Below, one piece after another: positions 13,319 through 20,539 of a stretch of 51,659 nucleotides of DNA. The notes beneath the pieces were generated by a model. It worked only from the letters and a program-made list of their open reading frames with translations. It did not search any database and was not told the DNA's origin. The stretch comes from a virus. Positions within the stretch are counted from its first letter, which is position 1. Each line of letters starts with the position of its first letter. A program made the position numbers and the translations under genes. Where the stretch lies: positions 1-51,659 of IMG/VR virus record IMGVR_UViG_3300050821_014022. One strand, 5' to 3'.

Positions 13319-13588
13319 TTATGCAGAGCGTCCCTTCCTCAGCTTGTCCTTGGCGCAGCGCGGCAGATATGTTTCCTGCAAGTCCTCGAGCATGGCCAGG
13401 CCTTCGGCGACCGCATCCCTGTCCTCCACCAGCAGGCCGCATTCGGTCGCGCTCATGGCCGCCGCCAGATACGTCCGGGCGCCGCCGTCCCGCGGGACCG
13501 CGCAGCCGGCCTGCCGGTCGCGCTCGCGGTTGGTGCGCCTCGCGCGTTCCATGATTGCTGCGAAGACGACGTGTGCCGGCTGACTCAT
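13319..13588 (-). CDS. Small hypothetical phage protein
   Basis: An 89-residue, mainly helical and basic protein with HVVFAAIMERARRTNRERDR and AVAEGLAMLEDLQETYLPR. Its ATG overlaps the upstream stop as ATGA. No family recognised; expressed with the early operon. Confidence 0.5.
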   Translation of the reverse strand: MSQPAHVVFAAIMERARRTNRERDRQAGCAVPRDGGARTYLAAAMSATECGLLVEDRDAVAEGLAMLEDLQETYLPRCAKDKLRKGRSA

Positions 13589-13809
13589 GATTCCTGGTGA
13601 TTCGTAGCCGGCTCGCCGACTTCTGGATACTGTTGGTCGGTCACCGTCGCTTTGTACTTCTGGATGATGTTCGACAGGTTGGCAATCAGATCCCGCTCGC
13701 CAGTTGTCAGGTCAAAGAAATTCCCTTTGAAGGTCAGCACGACCGACGCGCCGCCCGAAAGCTTGATGCTAATGGACGAATCATCAGCCCAACTTCGTGT
13801 CCTGCTCAT
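13585..13809 (-). CDS. Small hypothetical phage protein
   Basis: A 74-residue protein: SISIKLSGGASVVLTFKGNF followed by LTTGERDLIANLSNIIQKYK, suggesting a beta hairpin plus a helix. Both ends overlap neighbours by four bases (ATGA), so its translation depends on the operon. Function unknown. Confidence 0.55.
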   Translation of the reverse strand: MSRTRSWADDSSISIKLSGGASVVLTFKGNFFDLTTGERDLIANLSNIIQKYKATVTDQQYPEVGEPATNHQES

Positions 13810-14078
13810 TGCGGTCTTTCTCCTTCATGCAGAGATCCCAGATCGAGCACCACCACGCCTAGCGCGTCCAGTTGCCGCTCCAGGATCGCCAGGTCATCCG
13901 CAAATCTGTTGTTATGCGCGTGGCCGAGCACCCAGCACAAGACGTTGAGCGTGGGGACGACGAGGTGCCGAGAGTCCTCGGCCACAGTCGCCTTCAGCAG
14001 CTTCTCGTCGAGCACCAGGCTCACCAGCACATCGTGTGCGCGCTGAATCTCGTTGACATCGCGAAGGGTGATGGTCAT
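13806..14078 (-). CDS. Small hypothetical phage protein
   Basis: The 90-residue product starts MTITLRDVNEIQRAHDVLVS. It continues with VPTLNVLCWVLGHAHNNRFA and an acidic helical end. The ATG at 14078 overlaps the stop of the ParB-DUF5131 gene (ATGA), which excludes the longer upstream frame. It may work with that protein, though only position suggests it. Confidence 0.5.
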   Translation of the reverse strand: MTITLRDVNEIQRAHDVLVSLVLDEKLLKATVAEDSRHLVVPTLNVLCWVLGHAHNNRFADDLAILERQLDALGVVVLDLGSLHEGERPQ

Positions 14079-15535
14079 GCAATCACCTTCAGATAGTGAA
14101 ATGGCCCCGGTGCCCGATCGCGCTCCGTTTCCACTGCGCCCGGATAATTGCGCAAACGCATCGCGAGATTGTCCTTGTGGTAAACGGCGCAACCAGCCGC
14201 CTGTGCATTAAACGTGATGTCCCATATCCAGCGGCGAGGTGGACGCCATTCCGGCGTTTGACTACTGGGCGAAGCGCCACCGATGACGATCCAGTTAAAG
14301 ATCGACCAGTTCATCTCGATAGGCTCGATCAATGGTTCCAGGCTCAACCAGCGCACAGACGCCTTCACGTTTGCCATGGCACGCTCCGCATTCTTGACCC
14401 GAGCCTGTAGGTCAACTGAAGTGCCGAGCCACGCGTTGGGTGGATATTCGAATTCGGCCATTCGGATCGGAAACTTTGTCAGGAAGAGAAAATTCCACTG
14501 AGGATTGGCCCGGACCTGGTCCAGCACCAATTCGATCCATTGTGCTGGCACCCACTTGCCGAACAGGTCAGCCATCGAGCAGACGAAGACATTGCGGTAG
14601 CCGAGATCATGTTCCGCACGCGCTGGCACGTTGGTATTCGCCGGGGCTTTAAGTGTAGCGGGGAGTAAGGTGGGCGTAAACTTCTGAGGGTAGAATCGCT
14701 CCGCGATATCGCGAGCATAGCAGTATGGACAGTTGTGAAGGCAACCAGTTACCGGATTCCACGACCACTGCGCCCATTCGATGCTGGTGCTATCCTGTGC
14801 GTTAAACTCTTTGGTGCTGGTCCGTTCGACAATCTGTTGACGCGACTTCGCGCTCAGGGATTCCCACTCCTCGATGAGATAGCGGTCCTTTTCCGGCGCG
14901 GTTTTTTCAGCTTTATGGCGCTTCAATTCATCGCGCAGTTCGTCAACGGTCCACTGTTCTTCAAGAAGTTGTTCAACCCATTTCGGCCACGTTTCGGGCA
15001 GCGCAGCGTGAATCTCAGAAAGATGCTTCATATAGGGCAGGAGCGTTGAGTAGTCCCTAGGGACTACTGCCGCTACATCCGCAGCGTATTTCCACTTTCT
15101 TACCGTAACTTCATTGATGTGGATCTCATCTGCATATGCCCGAAGCGCCATACCAGTTTCATCGATTGCGATCCGTGCATGTTCGCCACGTTCCAGCGGA
15201 TGCAACTCGCTCTGTGCATTGGAGAGGATCAACTGCATGAAAGCGCCTGCATCGTCCAGATCACGCACCCACGCCGGTACATCTTTCAGCCCGGCCTCTC
15301 CTGCCGCGATGGCTCGATTATGGCCGCTGATAATCTGGTAGCCCTTTTCAAATGGCCGAACGATCAGCGCGTGCGCCGGATCGAATTCGCCCGCTTCGCG
15401 CAACTGCGCTGCGATGGCTTCGATGACGTCACGCCGTTCGATCTTCCGCGGATTCTGCGGATGCGCCTGGAGCAACTTCAGCGGCACGTTCTTTAACTGG
15501 GCGTCGTTTTGCTTCTTCATTGGTATGGCACTCAT
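14075..15535 (-). CDS. ParB-like/DUF5131 fusion (CxxxCxxC, radical-SAM-like)
   Basis: The 486-residue protein joins two domains. Residues ~15-210 form a ParB/Srx-type domain with HPQNPRK (25-31) and ISGHNR (69-74), then a HTH-like segment (NEVTVRKWKYAADV). Residues ~250-486 match the phage Gp37/Gp68 family (DUF5131), with the three-cysteine motif CLHNCPYC (265-272) that resembles the iron-sulfur motif of radical SAM enzymes. TcmP-type partners are known to accompany this family, and one lies two genes upstream. Substrate and reaction are unknown; nucleic acid modification is plausible. Start may instead be 15520. Confidence 0.8.
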   Translation of the reverse strand: MSAIPMKKQNDAQLKNVPLKLLQAHPQNPRKIERRDVIEAIAAQLREAGEFDPAHALIVRPFEKGYQIISGHNRAIAAGEAGLKDVPAWVRDLDDAGAFMQLILSNAQSELHPLERGEHARIAIDETGMALRAYADEIHINEVTVRKWKYAADVAAVVPRDYSTLLPYMKHLSEIHAALPETWPKWVEQLLEEQWTVDELRDELKRHKAEKTAPEKDRYLIEEWESLSAKSRQQIVERTSTKEFNAQDSTSIEWAQWSWNPVTGCLHNCPYCYARDIAERFYPQKFTPTLLPATLKAPANTNVPARAEHDLGYRNVFVCSMADLFGKWVPAQWIELVLDQVRANPQWNFLFLTKFPIRMAEFEYPPNAWLGTSVDLQARVKNAERAMANVKASVRWLSLEPLIEPIEMNWSIFNWIVIGGASPSSQTPEWRPPRRWIWDITFNAQAAGCAVYHKDNLAMRLRNYPGAVETERDRAPGPFHYLKVIA

Positions 15536-15725
15536 GGCAAGTTCCGATCATATTACCGGGAGTATCAAAGGCCCCCCGAACCGGGTAGTCCATATGATGT
15601 GGCTCTACCGACGGGCGGCTCTGGCATTTTTCGCATATCCCTTTGTTCCGCATCAAAGCGATACGCCGCATGATGCGAAAAACCGGATGTTGGAGATATT
15701 CAGAATAGGTTAAGGGTGCTTTCAT
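15429..15725 (-). CDS. HNH endonuclease
   Basis: A 98-residue HNH nuclease: CEKC (31-34) and CHEC (63-66) form the zinc knuckle, HH (43-44) carries the catalytic histidine, and N58 and H67 complete the motif. HNH proteins of this size nick or cut DNA; in many phages they sit beside terminase, but here the gene is lodged between the TcmP-like and ParB-DUF5131 genes. It overlaps the former by 26 bases and the latter by 107, so all three are one translational unit. Confidence 0.82.
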   Translation of the reverse strand: MKAPLTYSEYLQHPVFRIMRRIALMRNKGICEKCQSRPSVEPHHMDYPVRGAFDTPGNMIGTCHECHTNEEAKRRPVKERAAEVAPGASAESAEDRTA

Positions 15726-16437
15726 TGCGGCTGAAACTCCGTTGGATGATTTCCCCTGCCTTGGGGGAATCCAATTTATGGAACCGCATCCGTGACCAGT
15801 TTTTAAATTCGAAATTCCTACCTACCAGGATCATGAATTCGTGTATGTCGCAACCCAGAGGTTCCTGAATTATCCAATGCTGCTTATCCAAAGAATGGAG
15901 GAGTTCGGCCAGATAGAGTTGCGCCGATTGAATGCCCGCGCCCCGCGCCCGCTTCCAAACGCGTGCAGGGTAGTTGATAACAAAATCTAGGCGAGGGCAG
16001 ATTCGCGCCAACTGCGCGAGTTCGTTCAAGGGGAGATCTATTCCATTCGGATCACAGAGGACCGTGCCGAGCGCCTTCGCAGGATTTCCATGATCCAGAC
16101 GGATCAAATCGGGAATGGCTTTGACGAACTCCCGGTTCTCCCCGTTGTATGCGGTGCAGCCTGGCCTACCTTCGATTCTCGTCAACAGTTCTTTGATGGC
16201 TTCCCGGTCCCGGTCAACGAAGTGTGCGCTGAAGTTTGAAACACTCTGTGCGTCGGCCACATTCAGAAAAACAAGGGGGCTTCCTTCGCATCCGACTTCA
16301 TGGTTATAACCGCATCCCGAGTTGAGATCGAAGTGGTGATACCGAAAGCTCGACTTTTTTTGAACTGCGAGGTTCATCCAGAAGATGCCGCGGAATGCGC
16401 TCTCCTTCAATACAGTTGTTTTTCCTTGCCCGTGCAT
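15700..16437 (-). CDS. TcmP-like three-Cys-motif partner protein
   Basis: This 245-residue protein has a Rossmann-like start (YHHFDLNSGCGYN, residues 33-45) and EGSPLVFLNVAD (51-62). An acidic strand follows (AHFVDRDREAI), then VLCDPNGIDLP (127-136) in the place of the methyltransferase-type D-P-x-G loop. This order matches TcmP proteins, found next to DUF5131 three-cysteine proteins, as here. Whether it binds SAM is not shown. GAGG six bases before the ATG supports the start. Confidence 0.65.
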   Translation of the reverse strand: MHGQGKTTVLKESAFRGIFWMNLAVQKKSSFRYHHFDLNSGCGYNHEVGCEGSPLVFLNVADAQSVSNFSAHFVDRDREAIKELLTRIEGRPGCTAYNGENREFVKAIPDLIRLDHGNPAKALGTVLCDPNGIDLPLNELAQLARICPRLDFVINYPARVWKRARGAGIQSAQLYLAELLHSLDKQHWIIQEPLGCDIHEFMILVGRNFEFKNWSRMRFHKLDSPKAGEIIQRSFSRNESTLNLF

Positions 16438-16446
16438 TTTGATCCT

Positions 16447-16830
16447 CTATTGCGTCGGGCTCACTGGCCCGGTCGTCGTAGATGATCCGAAATCAAGGTC
16501 CTGCTGCAACTCTTCGGCAGTCATTGGCTCGTGCCGCTCTTCGCCGTTATCGCTTCGCCGGATCGTCTTCTGACCAGGCGCCGGCCTGCCGTAATAGACA
16601 ATGCACTGCACCTCCCGCATTTCGTAGCGATCGCGAATCTTGCCGGCGATCGTGAAGACGCGGCCGTTGGCCTTCTTCAGTTCCGCGGAGATCGCGCTGG
16701 TCGCTTCCTTTTTTCGCGCCTCGATTTCGCTGACATCACCGGCGGCCCGCGCTAACTCATCGGCCAACTCGAGCAGTTCAGCACGCGTGAAGGTGTACCG
16801 CACTTCTTCGACTACTTGCCGCTCTGCCAT
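16447..16830 (-). CDS. Conserved phage coiled-coil protein
   Basis: The 127-residue protein has a helical N-terminal half (LLELADELARAAGDVSEIEA, then KKEATSAISAELKKANGRVF) and a short beta region (YEMREVQCIVYYGRPAPGQK) with MTAEELQQDLDF near the end. Proteins with this layout are common near single-strand annealing genes in phages. The ATG at 16830 overlaps the upstream stop (TGATG). Function unknown. Confidence 0.6.
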   Translation of the reverse strand: MAERQVVEEVRYTFTRAELLELADELARAAGDVSEIEARKKEATSAISAELKKANGRVFTIAGKIRDRYEMREVQCIVYYGRPAPGQKTIRRSDNGEERHEPMTAEELQQDLDFGSSTTTGPVSPTQ

Positions 16831-17111
16831 CACGCCTCCTTCACCTGTTCACGGATCTCGCGCCGGCGCGTCAGCTTCCAGCGCTGAACCGCCCCCGGAG
16901 AGCCCCAGCAGGTGGTCGGCGCATTCTCGCGAAGCCAGTTCACGATGTCCGGTAATAGATGGATATTCTGGTCGTCGGCGCGTCGCACTGCTCCGTGCAG
17001 ATCGTTGCAGAGGATGCAGAGCAAAAAGTCGCCAGGTTGAACTCCGTGCGATATCCAGCCTTGTAGCCCCGCCATGATGAATGGCCCGATCGCGCTCTCT
17101 TCGTTTTCCAT
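16830..17111 (-). CDS. Conserved small phage protein
   Basis: A 93-residue protein with IGPFIMAGLQGWISHGVQPG and FLLCILCNDLHGAVRRADDQ, a helical pattern common in phage genomes, then WLRENAPTTCWGS. GGAGA five bases before the ATG at 17111 sets the start. It follows the terminator at 17124-17156, so it must rely on readthrough or a nearby promoter. Function unknown. Confidence 0.6.
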   Translation of the reverse strand: MENEESAIGPFIMAGLQGWISHGVQPGDFLLCILCNDLHGAVRRADDQNIHLLPDIVNWLRENAPTTCWGSPGAVQRWKLTRRREIREQVKEA

Positions 17112-17123
17112 CACTCTCTCCGT

Positions 17124-17156
17124 CAAAAAATTCGGGGAGGGCTCGAGCCCCTCCCC
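17124..17156 (-). terminator. Rho-independent terminator after the Gly/Pro repeat gene
   Basis: On the minus strand a GC-rich stem (GGGGAGGGG/CCCTCCCC around CTCGAG, 17134-17156) is followed by AATTTTTT (17125-17132). It comes 18 bases after the stop of the 17174-17851 gene, in the right direction to end its transcript. Confidence 0.75.
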
Positions 17157-17173
17157 GTTGAAGTTGTCAGAGC

Positions 17174-17851
17174 CTACTTCGGCTGCGCTTCAGCCGGCGG
17201 CACCGGCTTGCTGAAATCCGGCGGCGTGGGCACCCAGGCCCAGCGCGGCGGCTTCGGCTTGCCGGGGCAACCATGCACCGGGACGCCGAAATCGGGATCG
17301 GTCGGCACCCAGTCTCCTCCTGTTGGCGGCAGAGGCATGCCGGCCGTTGGTGGCGGCGTTTCGGGAATGCCATAACCCGGATCGGGCGGGAAAACTCCAA
17401 TGACCGGTGGTTTACCGAATCCAGGATCTAAGATCGCCCAGTCGCCGCCGCCCCAGATGTGCGGCGGTTGAGATGGAGGTAGACCGTTGTCCGGGTGCGG
17501 CGGCAGGATTGGTATGCCGGGAGGTTTGCCGCCGGGGTGCGCGGGAACCCATGGCAGCCCTTGACTGGGATGGCCGCCGCCGTAGATCGGGCCGGTACTG
17601 GGATAGCCGCCCCCGTAGATAGGACCGGTGCTGGGATAGCCGCCCCCGTAGATAGGACCGGTGCTGGGATGCCCACCACCGTAAATGGGACCACCGCTGA
17701 TGTGTCCGCCGCCGGGCAGCCCTTGGCTGGGATGCAGACCGCTGCCGATTCCCCAATCTGGGTCCACTGGCGGCGTCACACCGAAGCCTGGATCAAGTGG
17801 TCCTTCAGGCACCCATATAAATACAGGTACAGTTACTCGTTTAAAGCCCAT
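17174..17851 (-). CDS. Gly/Pro-rich tandem repeat protein
   Basis: This 225-residue protein is built from low-complexity repeats. Four tandem GPIYGGGYPST-type units (about residues 50-95) are flanked by PDPGFG and PDPGYG motifs and PSQGLP. It has no TM segment and one cysteine. AGGAG eight bases before the ATG and a terminator just after the stop suggest its own control. Extended Gly/Pro/Tyr repeats could make an unstructured or self-associating protein; function unknown. Confidence 0.6.
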   Translation of the reverse strand: MGFKRVTVPVFIWVPEGPLDPGFGVTPPVDPDWGIGSGLHPSQGLPGGGHISGGPIYGGGHPSTGPIYGGGYPSTGPIYGGGYPSTGPIYGGGHPSQGLPWVPAHPGGKPPGIPILPPHPDNGLPPSQPPHIWGGGDWAILDPGFGKPPVIGVFPPDPGYGIPETPPPTAGMPLPPTGGDWVPTDPDFGVPVHGCPGKPKPPRWAWVPTPPDFSKPVPPAEAQPK

Positions 17852-17887
17852 ACGTTTTGCTCCTTTTCTCTAACTTTTCCCCTTGGT

Positions 17888-18061
17888 TCAAATCTCTTCA
17901 ACCGTTCCACAACTCAAACATCGATAACCCACCCAGCGCCGATACTCCTGTCCGCCATCTGGAGACGTCACGCCCGTCGAGCCGAAGTCCTCGACGCCGA
18001 CCAGACGCTCTGAATCGCAGACCGAACAGTGCAGCGGGCCACCGTCCTCATCCGGGTCCAT
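17888..18061 (-). CDS. Zinc-ribbon protein, 57 residues
   Basis: A short frame encodes MDPDEDGGPLHCSVCDSERL, then a loop and RRWVGYRCLSCGTVEEI. CSVC plus CLSC is a zinc ribbon of the kind used for protein or nucleic acid contact. The ATG follows the Gp157 stop as TGAGGTATG, so the two genes are coupled. Function unknown. Confidence 0.6.
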   Translation of the reverse strand: MDPDEDGGPLHCSVCDSERLVGVEDFGSTGVTSPDGGQEYRRWVGYRCLSCGTVEEI

Positions 18062-18064
18062 ACC

Positions 18065-18571
18065 TCACCTCCGCAGCAACGAGATCGATGGTTCGCGCAG
18101 ATGCGCGCCTGGCACGTTTGCGCCAGCGTCTATCGCCTTTTTGATGCCGCGTTTGTCGATCACAATCTCCTGCTTAATCGTTTTGAATTGCGGAGGGACC
18201 AGTTCCCCGTCGTCGATTTCCACGCCTGGCTGATTGGTGCGCAGCGTCAGCTTCGAGGTATTGCCGTCCAACTTGCGCAGACCCAGTGATTGAAGCGTCC
18301 AGATGGCATACTGCTCGAGTCTCTCCTCCAGATTCTCGAAACGCGACTTGCGCGCCTTCAGCCGCTCGATCTCTTTAGCAGCCAGGTCCGCCTGCGACTC
18401 GAGGTGCGCCAGGAACCGGCAGAAGTCATCCACTTTGCGGATCTGCAACTCAACGGTCTGCCGGATCTCGGCCTCGCATTGCATCCGCTGCTCATCCGTC
18501 TCGCACATGTCATAGCTATCGAGCAGCGCCACCAGAGTGTCCGAAATGTCGTACAAAGTGAGCGAGGACAT
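18065..18571 (-). CDS. Gp157-family phage protein
   Basis: The 168-residue protein fits the siphovirus Gp157 family. It opens LTLYDISDTLVALLDSYD, then a long coiled coil (LESQADLAAKEIERLKARKS, ERLEQYAIWTLQSLG) and a C-terminal beta region with KLTLRTNQPGVEIDD and IDKRGIKKAI. Family members lie next to recombination genes, as here beside bet, and have been linked to phage defence resistance in streptococci. The ATG overlaps the upstream stop (TAATG). Confidence 0.8.
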   Translation of the reverse strand: MSSLTLYDISDTLVALLDSYDMCETDEQRMQCEAEIRQTVELQIRKVDDFCRFLAHLESQADLAAKEIERLKARKSRFENLEERLEQYAIWTLQSLGLRKLDGNTSKLTLRTNQPGVEIDDGELVPPQFKTIKQEIVIDKRGIKKAIDAGANVPGAHLREPSISLLRR

Positions 18572-18759
18572 TAATCATCCTCCGCGTCGTCTTCTACGGG
18601 CTCCACTTCCGGGTATTCCGCATCCACGACAGAATCGTCCAGCAACAAATTATTAACAGCCCTTACGATCAGCTTGGCGTCCATGGCAGTCTGACACTGG
18701 CATACCGGACGGTCGCCATCGTACACATTGATCGGAACCTTGTTTCCTGTTCGCCACAT
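18571..18759 (-). CDS. Small protein with KVPINVYDGDRPVCQC motif, copy 2
   Basis: This 62-residue protein is a paralogue of the 7947-8165 product, with the same core (WRxGxKVPINVYDGDRPVCQC...DAxxIVxAVN). Its tail is highly acidic (EPVEDDAEDD) rather than zinc-binding. Sitting between bet and Gp157 suggests recombination-related work. Function unknown. Confidence 0.6.
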   Translation of the reverse strand: MWRTGNKVPINVYDGDRPVCQCQTAMDAKLIVRAVNNLLLDDSVVDAEYPEVEPVEDDAEDD

Positions 18760-18762
18760 AAA

Positions 18763-19731
18763 TCATTCCCCTTCGCCGGGTTCGCGGGGTTCTATGAATT
18801 CTTCCGCGGTTTCAGGCGCCGGCTGGCGCAGTGCTTCGGCCTGCTCGATGGCTGACCACATGGCCAACGATGCCCGCCGGGCGGGTTTCTGGCTTTTGAG
18901 TTCGTTGGCATGCGCTACGCCGGATTCGCGCAGGATTCGATAGTATTCAGTCGTTCCGGCATCGCCCATGACCTGGATTAACCGCGTCTTGAGTTCGGCG
19001 AAGACGTTGCAGACTTCTTTGATGCCGCGCATCGATTCCCACATCATCTTCACGGCAATGGGAATATCTTCCATGGTGTCCGCGGGCCTGGCCGGCGTGG
19101 CAGCGGCCGGCGGCGCCGGCGGCAGATCGTTGTCGGCCTGGCCTATTTCTTCGCTGCCGTACAGACCGCTCAACTCTTCGGGAAAGGTTTTGCGCAAAGC
19201 CAATGCCTCGCAAGATTTTCCGAGCATGGCCGCGGGCATCTTGCTCCACATGGAATTTGGCTTGCCCTCTTTGTTGAACTGCACATACTCGGAATAGAGC
19301 GCCACTGCATAGAGCGGTTTAGCGAAGCCCTTCCTGAAGACACCGACCTTGGCCGCTGCCGGCGGGTGCGCCCTGTCGAGCCAGACGTCGGCCCAGCGGC
19401 CGTCTGGGCCGCACCAGAACGGCCCTTCCTGCCCTTCGTAGCGGCCGGTACGTTCCGCGATCAAGCGAAGACCGTCAATGCCGGTCTGGTACGTCATGAC
19501 CTCGCGCTTGAGAGTGCCGTCCCAGCGTTTGATGGCGTGGATCTGCCGGGAGAACGGGTCCAGGTTTTTGCGGCGGCACACCTCGACAAAGAGCTTCAGT
19601 TCGTCGCGGTTGGCGCCCTTGGCGATCGTATCAGTGAGCAGTTGGATTTGCTCTTTGGATAACTCCAACTGGACAGGCGCGGCCGGCGTTCGGGCCACTG
19701 CCAGTTCCGCGGTGCTTTCAGTTTTGCTCAT
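18763..19731 (-). CDS. bet: Bet/RecT single-strand annealing recombinase
   Basis: This 322-residue protein is a phage Bet/RecT-type annealase. Family landmarks are ELKLFVEVCRRKNLDPFSRQ, then AIKRWDGTLKREVMTYQTGI, DGLRLIAERTGRYEGQEGP, and a conserved AAMLGKSCEALALRKTFPE. It anneals complementary single strands during recombination and concatemer formation. The usual partner exonuclease (lambda Exo or RecE) is not recognised here; the VRR-NUC protein at 7111-7485 might serve instead. The C-terminus (~220-322) is Pro/Ala-rich then helical. The start at 19731 overlaps the upstream microgene. Confidence 0.88.
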   Translation of the reverse strand: MSKTESTAELAVARTPAAPVQLELSKEQIQLLTDTIAKGANRDELKLFVEVCRRKNLDPFSRQIHAIKRWDGTLKREVMTYQTGIDGLRLIAERTGRYEGQEGPFWCGPDGRWADVWLDRAHPPAAAKVGVFRKGFAKPLYAVALYSEYVQFNKEGKPNSMWSKMPAAMLGKSCEALALRKTFPEELSGLYGSEEIGQADNDLPPAPPAAATPARPADTMEDIPIAVKMMWESMRGIKEVCNVFAELKTRLIQVMGDAGTTEYYRILRESGVAHANELKSQKPARRASLAMWSAIEQAEALRQPAPETAEEFIEPREPGEGE

Positions 19732-19870
19732 ATCGGCTAAACCTCTCGCGCTCGATCCGGGCAATGCATTCTTCGGCACAGTGCGCGCAGAGCCAGTCGT
19801 ACAGGACGGCCTTTACCCCAGGCACGGCATGGCAGCGGTCGCAGAGATAGACTTTGTCATCGGTAGACAC
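19718..19870 (-). CDS. Zinc-finger microprotein, 50 residues
   Basis: A GTG-started frame encodes MSTDDKVYLCDRCHAVPGVK, then YDWLCAHCAEECIARIERER and a short tail. C-x2-C-H...C-x2-C gives a zinc finger. AAGGAG lies eight bases before the GTG. It overlaps the 5' end of bet by 14 bases. Probably the first gene of the bet transcript. Confidence 0.55.
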   Translation of the reverse strand: MSTDDKVYLCDRCHAVPGVKAVLYDWLCAHCAEECIARIERERFSRYEQN

Positions 19871-19936
19871 ACACGTCTCCTTTCCGTCTGCGCGGACTGG
19901 CGCAGGCCCGAGTACTAGCGATCGATTGGTTATGGG

Positions 19937-20158
19937 TTAGGCCCGTTTGACGGGTCGCAGTGGCCTGCTGGAACCATTCCGCTCCCACTCACTTTCTAAC
20001 GCCTGCTTCGCGCTGGGAAAGGCAATGGTGAGAGCTTCGCTGATGACGGCGCCTGACGTCGGATTAGTCACGTTCGTCTTTTTGCGTGCGGCTACTTCCT
20101 CATTGAGCCAGGTCCACAGACTGCGAGGCAGCCGAATATTCTTCGGTACGGTTTCCAT
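19937..20158 (-). CDS. RHH-type DNA-binding regulator
   Basis: The 73-residue protein has KNIRLPRSLWTWLNEEVAAR, the strand and first helix of a ribbon-helix-helix, then TSGAVISEALTIAFPSAKQ as second helix, and a basic tail. GAGAGG seven bases before the ATG at 20158 sets the start. A promoter and a striking 11-bp repeat array lie just upstream, so it is a good candidate for binding that array as a phage control protein. Confidence 0.6.
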   Translation of the reverse strand: METVPKNIRLPRSLWTWLNEEVAARKKTNVTNPTSGAVISEALTIAFPSAKQALESEWERNGSSRPLRPVKRA

Positions 20159-20286
20159 AGACACACCTCTCCTGTTATGGCGGATACACGCCTTTAAGAC
20201 ATAGGGATCTAGTTTAGGCGGTCCGAACCCTGCTGTGAGCGCCACATTGCCCTGTCACTCAACCAGTAGGGTGTATCGACAAAAAG

Positions 20287-20315
20287 ACTATAAAACGGGA
20301 TCTGAAAAAAATCAA
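20287..20315 (-). promoter_or_regulatory. Candidate promoter for the RHH gene
   Basis: On the minus strand TTGATT (20310-20315) and TATAGT (20287-20292) are 17 bases apart and point at the RHH gene 130 bases downstream. The 11-bp array begins 32 bases upstream of the -35 box. Confidence 0.45.
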
Positions 20316-20346
20316 GCTAAATTATGCAGAATCAAGCGGATGCGCC

Positions 20347-20423
20347 ACTATTTCGGCACTATTTTGATACCGTTTTAGCACCGCTTAAGCACCAAAAGAG
20401 TACCGAACTAATACCATGTTACG
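20347..20423. repeat. Seven repeats with an exact 11-bp period
   Basis: ACY begins at 20347, 20358, 20369, 20380, 20391, 20402 and 20413, every step exactly 11 bases. The units are most alike in the middle (ACTATTTTGAT, ACCGTTTTAGC, ACCGCTTAAGC). Eleven is not a multiple of three, so coding constraint cannot explain it; one helical turn is the natural reading. Plasmid R1 parC uses 11-bp iterons bound by the RHH protein ParR, and several RHH genes surround this array. Confidence 0.7.
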
Positions 20424-20449
20424 AGCGCAGAATTAGGGCAGAGAGCGCT

Positions 20450-20489
20450 AAATCTATGATGCGCCGGGGGATTCGCATCATTCAGATTT
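20450..20489. repeat. Imperfect inverted repeat (hairpin)
   Basis: ATGATGCG (20456-20463) pairs with CGCATCAT (20474-20481), and AAATCT (20450-20455) pairs with AGATTT (20484-20489) across a two-base bulge. The loop is 10 bases. There is no T-tract, so an operator or structured RNA is more likely than a terminator. It lies in the gene-free stretch 20159-20539, whose other contents are the promoter and array listed separately. Confidence 0.5.
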
Positions 20490-20539
20490 GGTGCTCATTA
20501 GTCAGGCTGGCATTGATTATTGGGGCTGAATAAGCCGGG

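Noticed and set aside
20159-20539. A possible CRISPR array in the repeat-rich gap
   Set aside because: Units are 11 bases without spacers or conserved 25-40 base repeats, and no cas genes are present.
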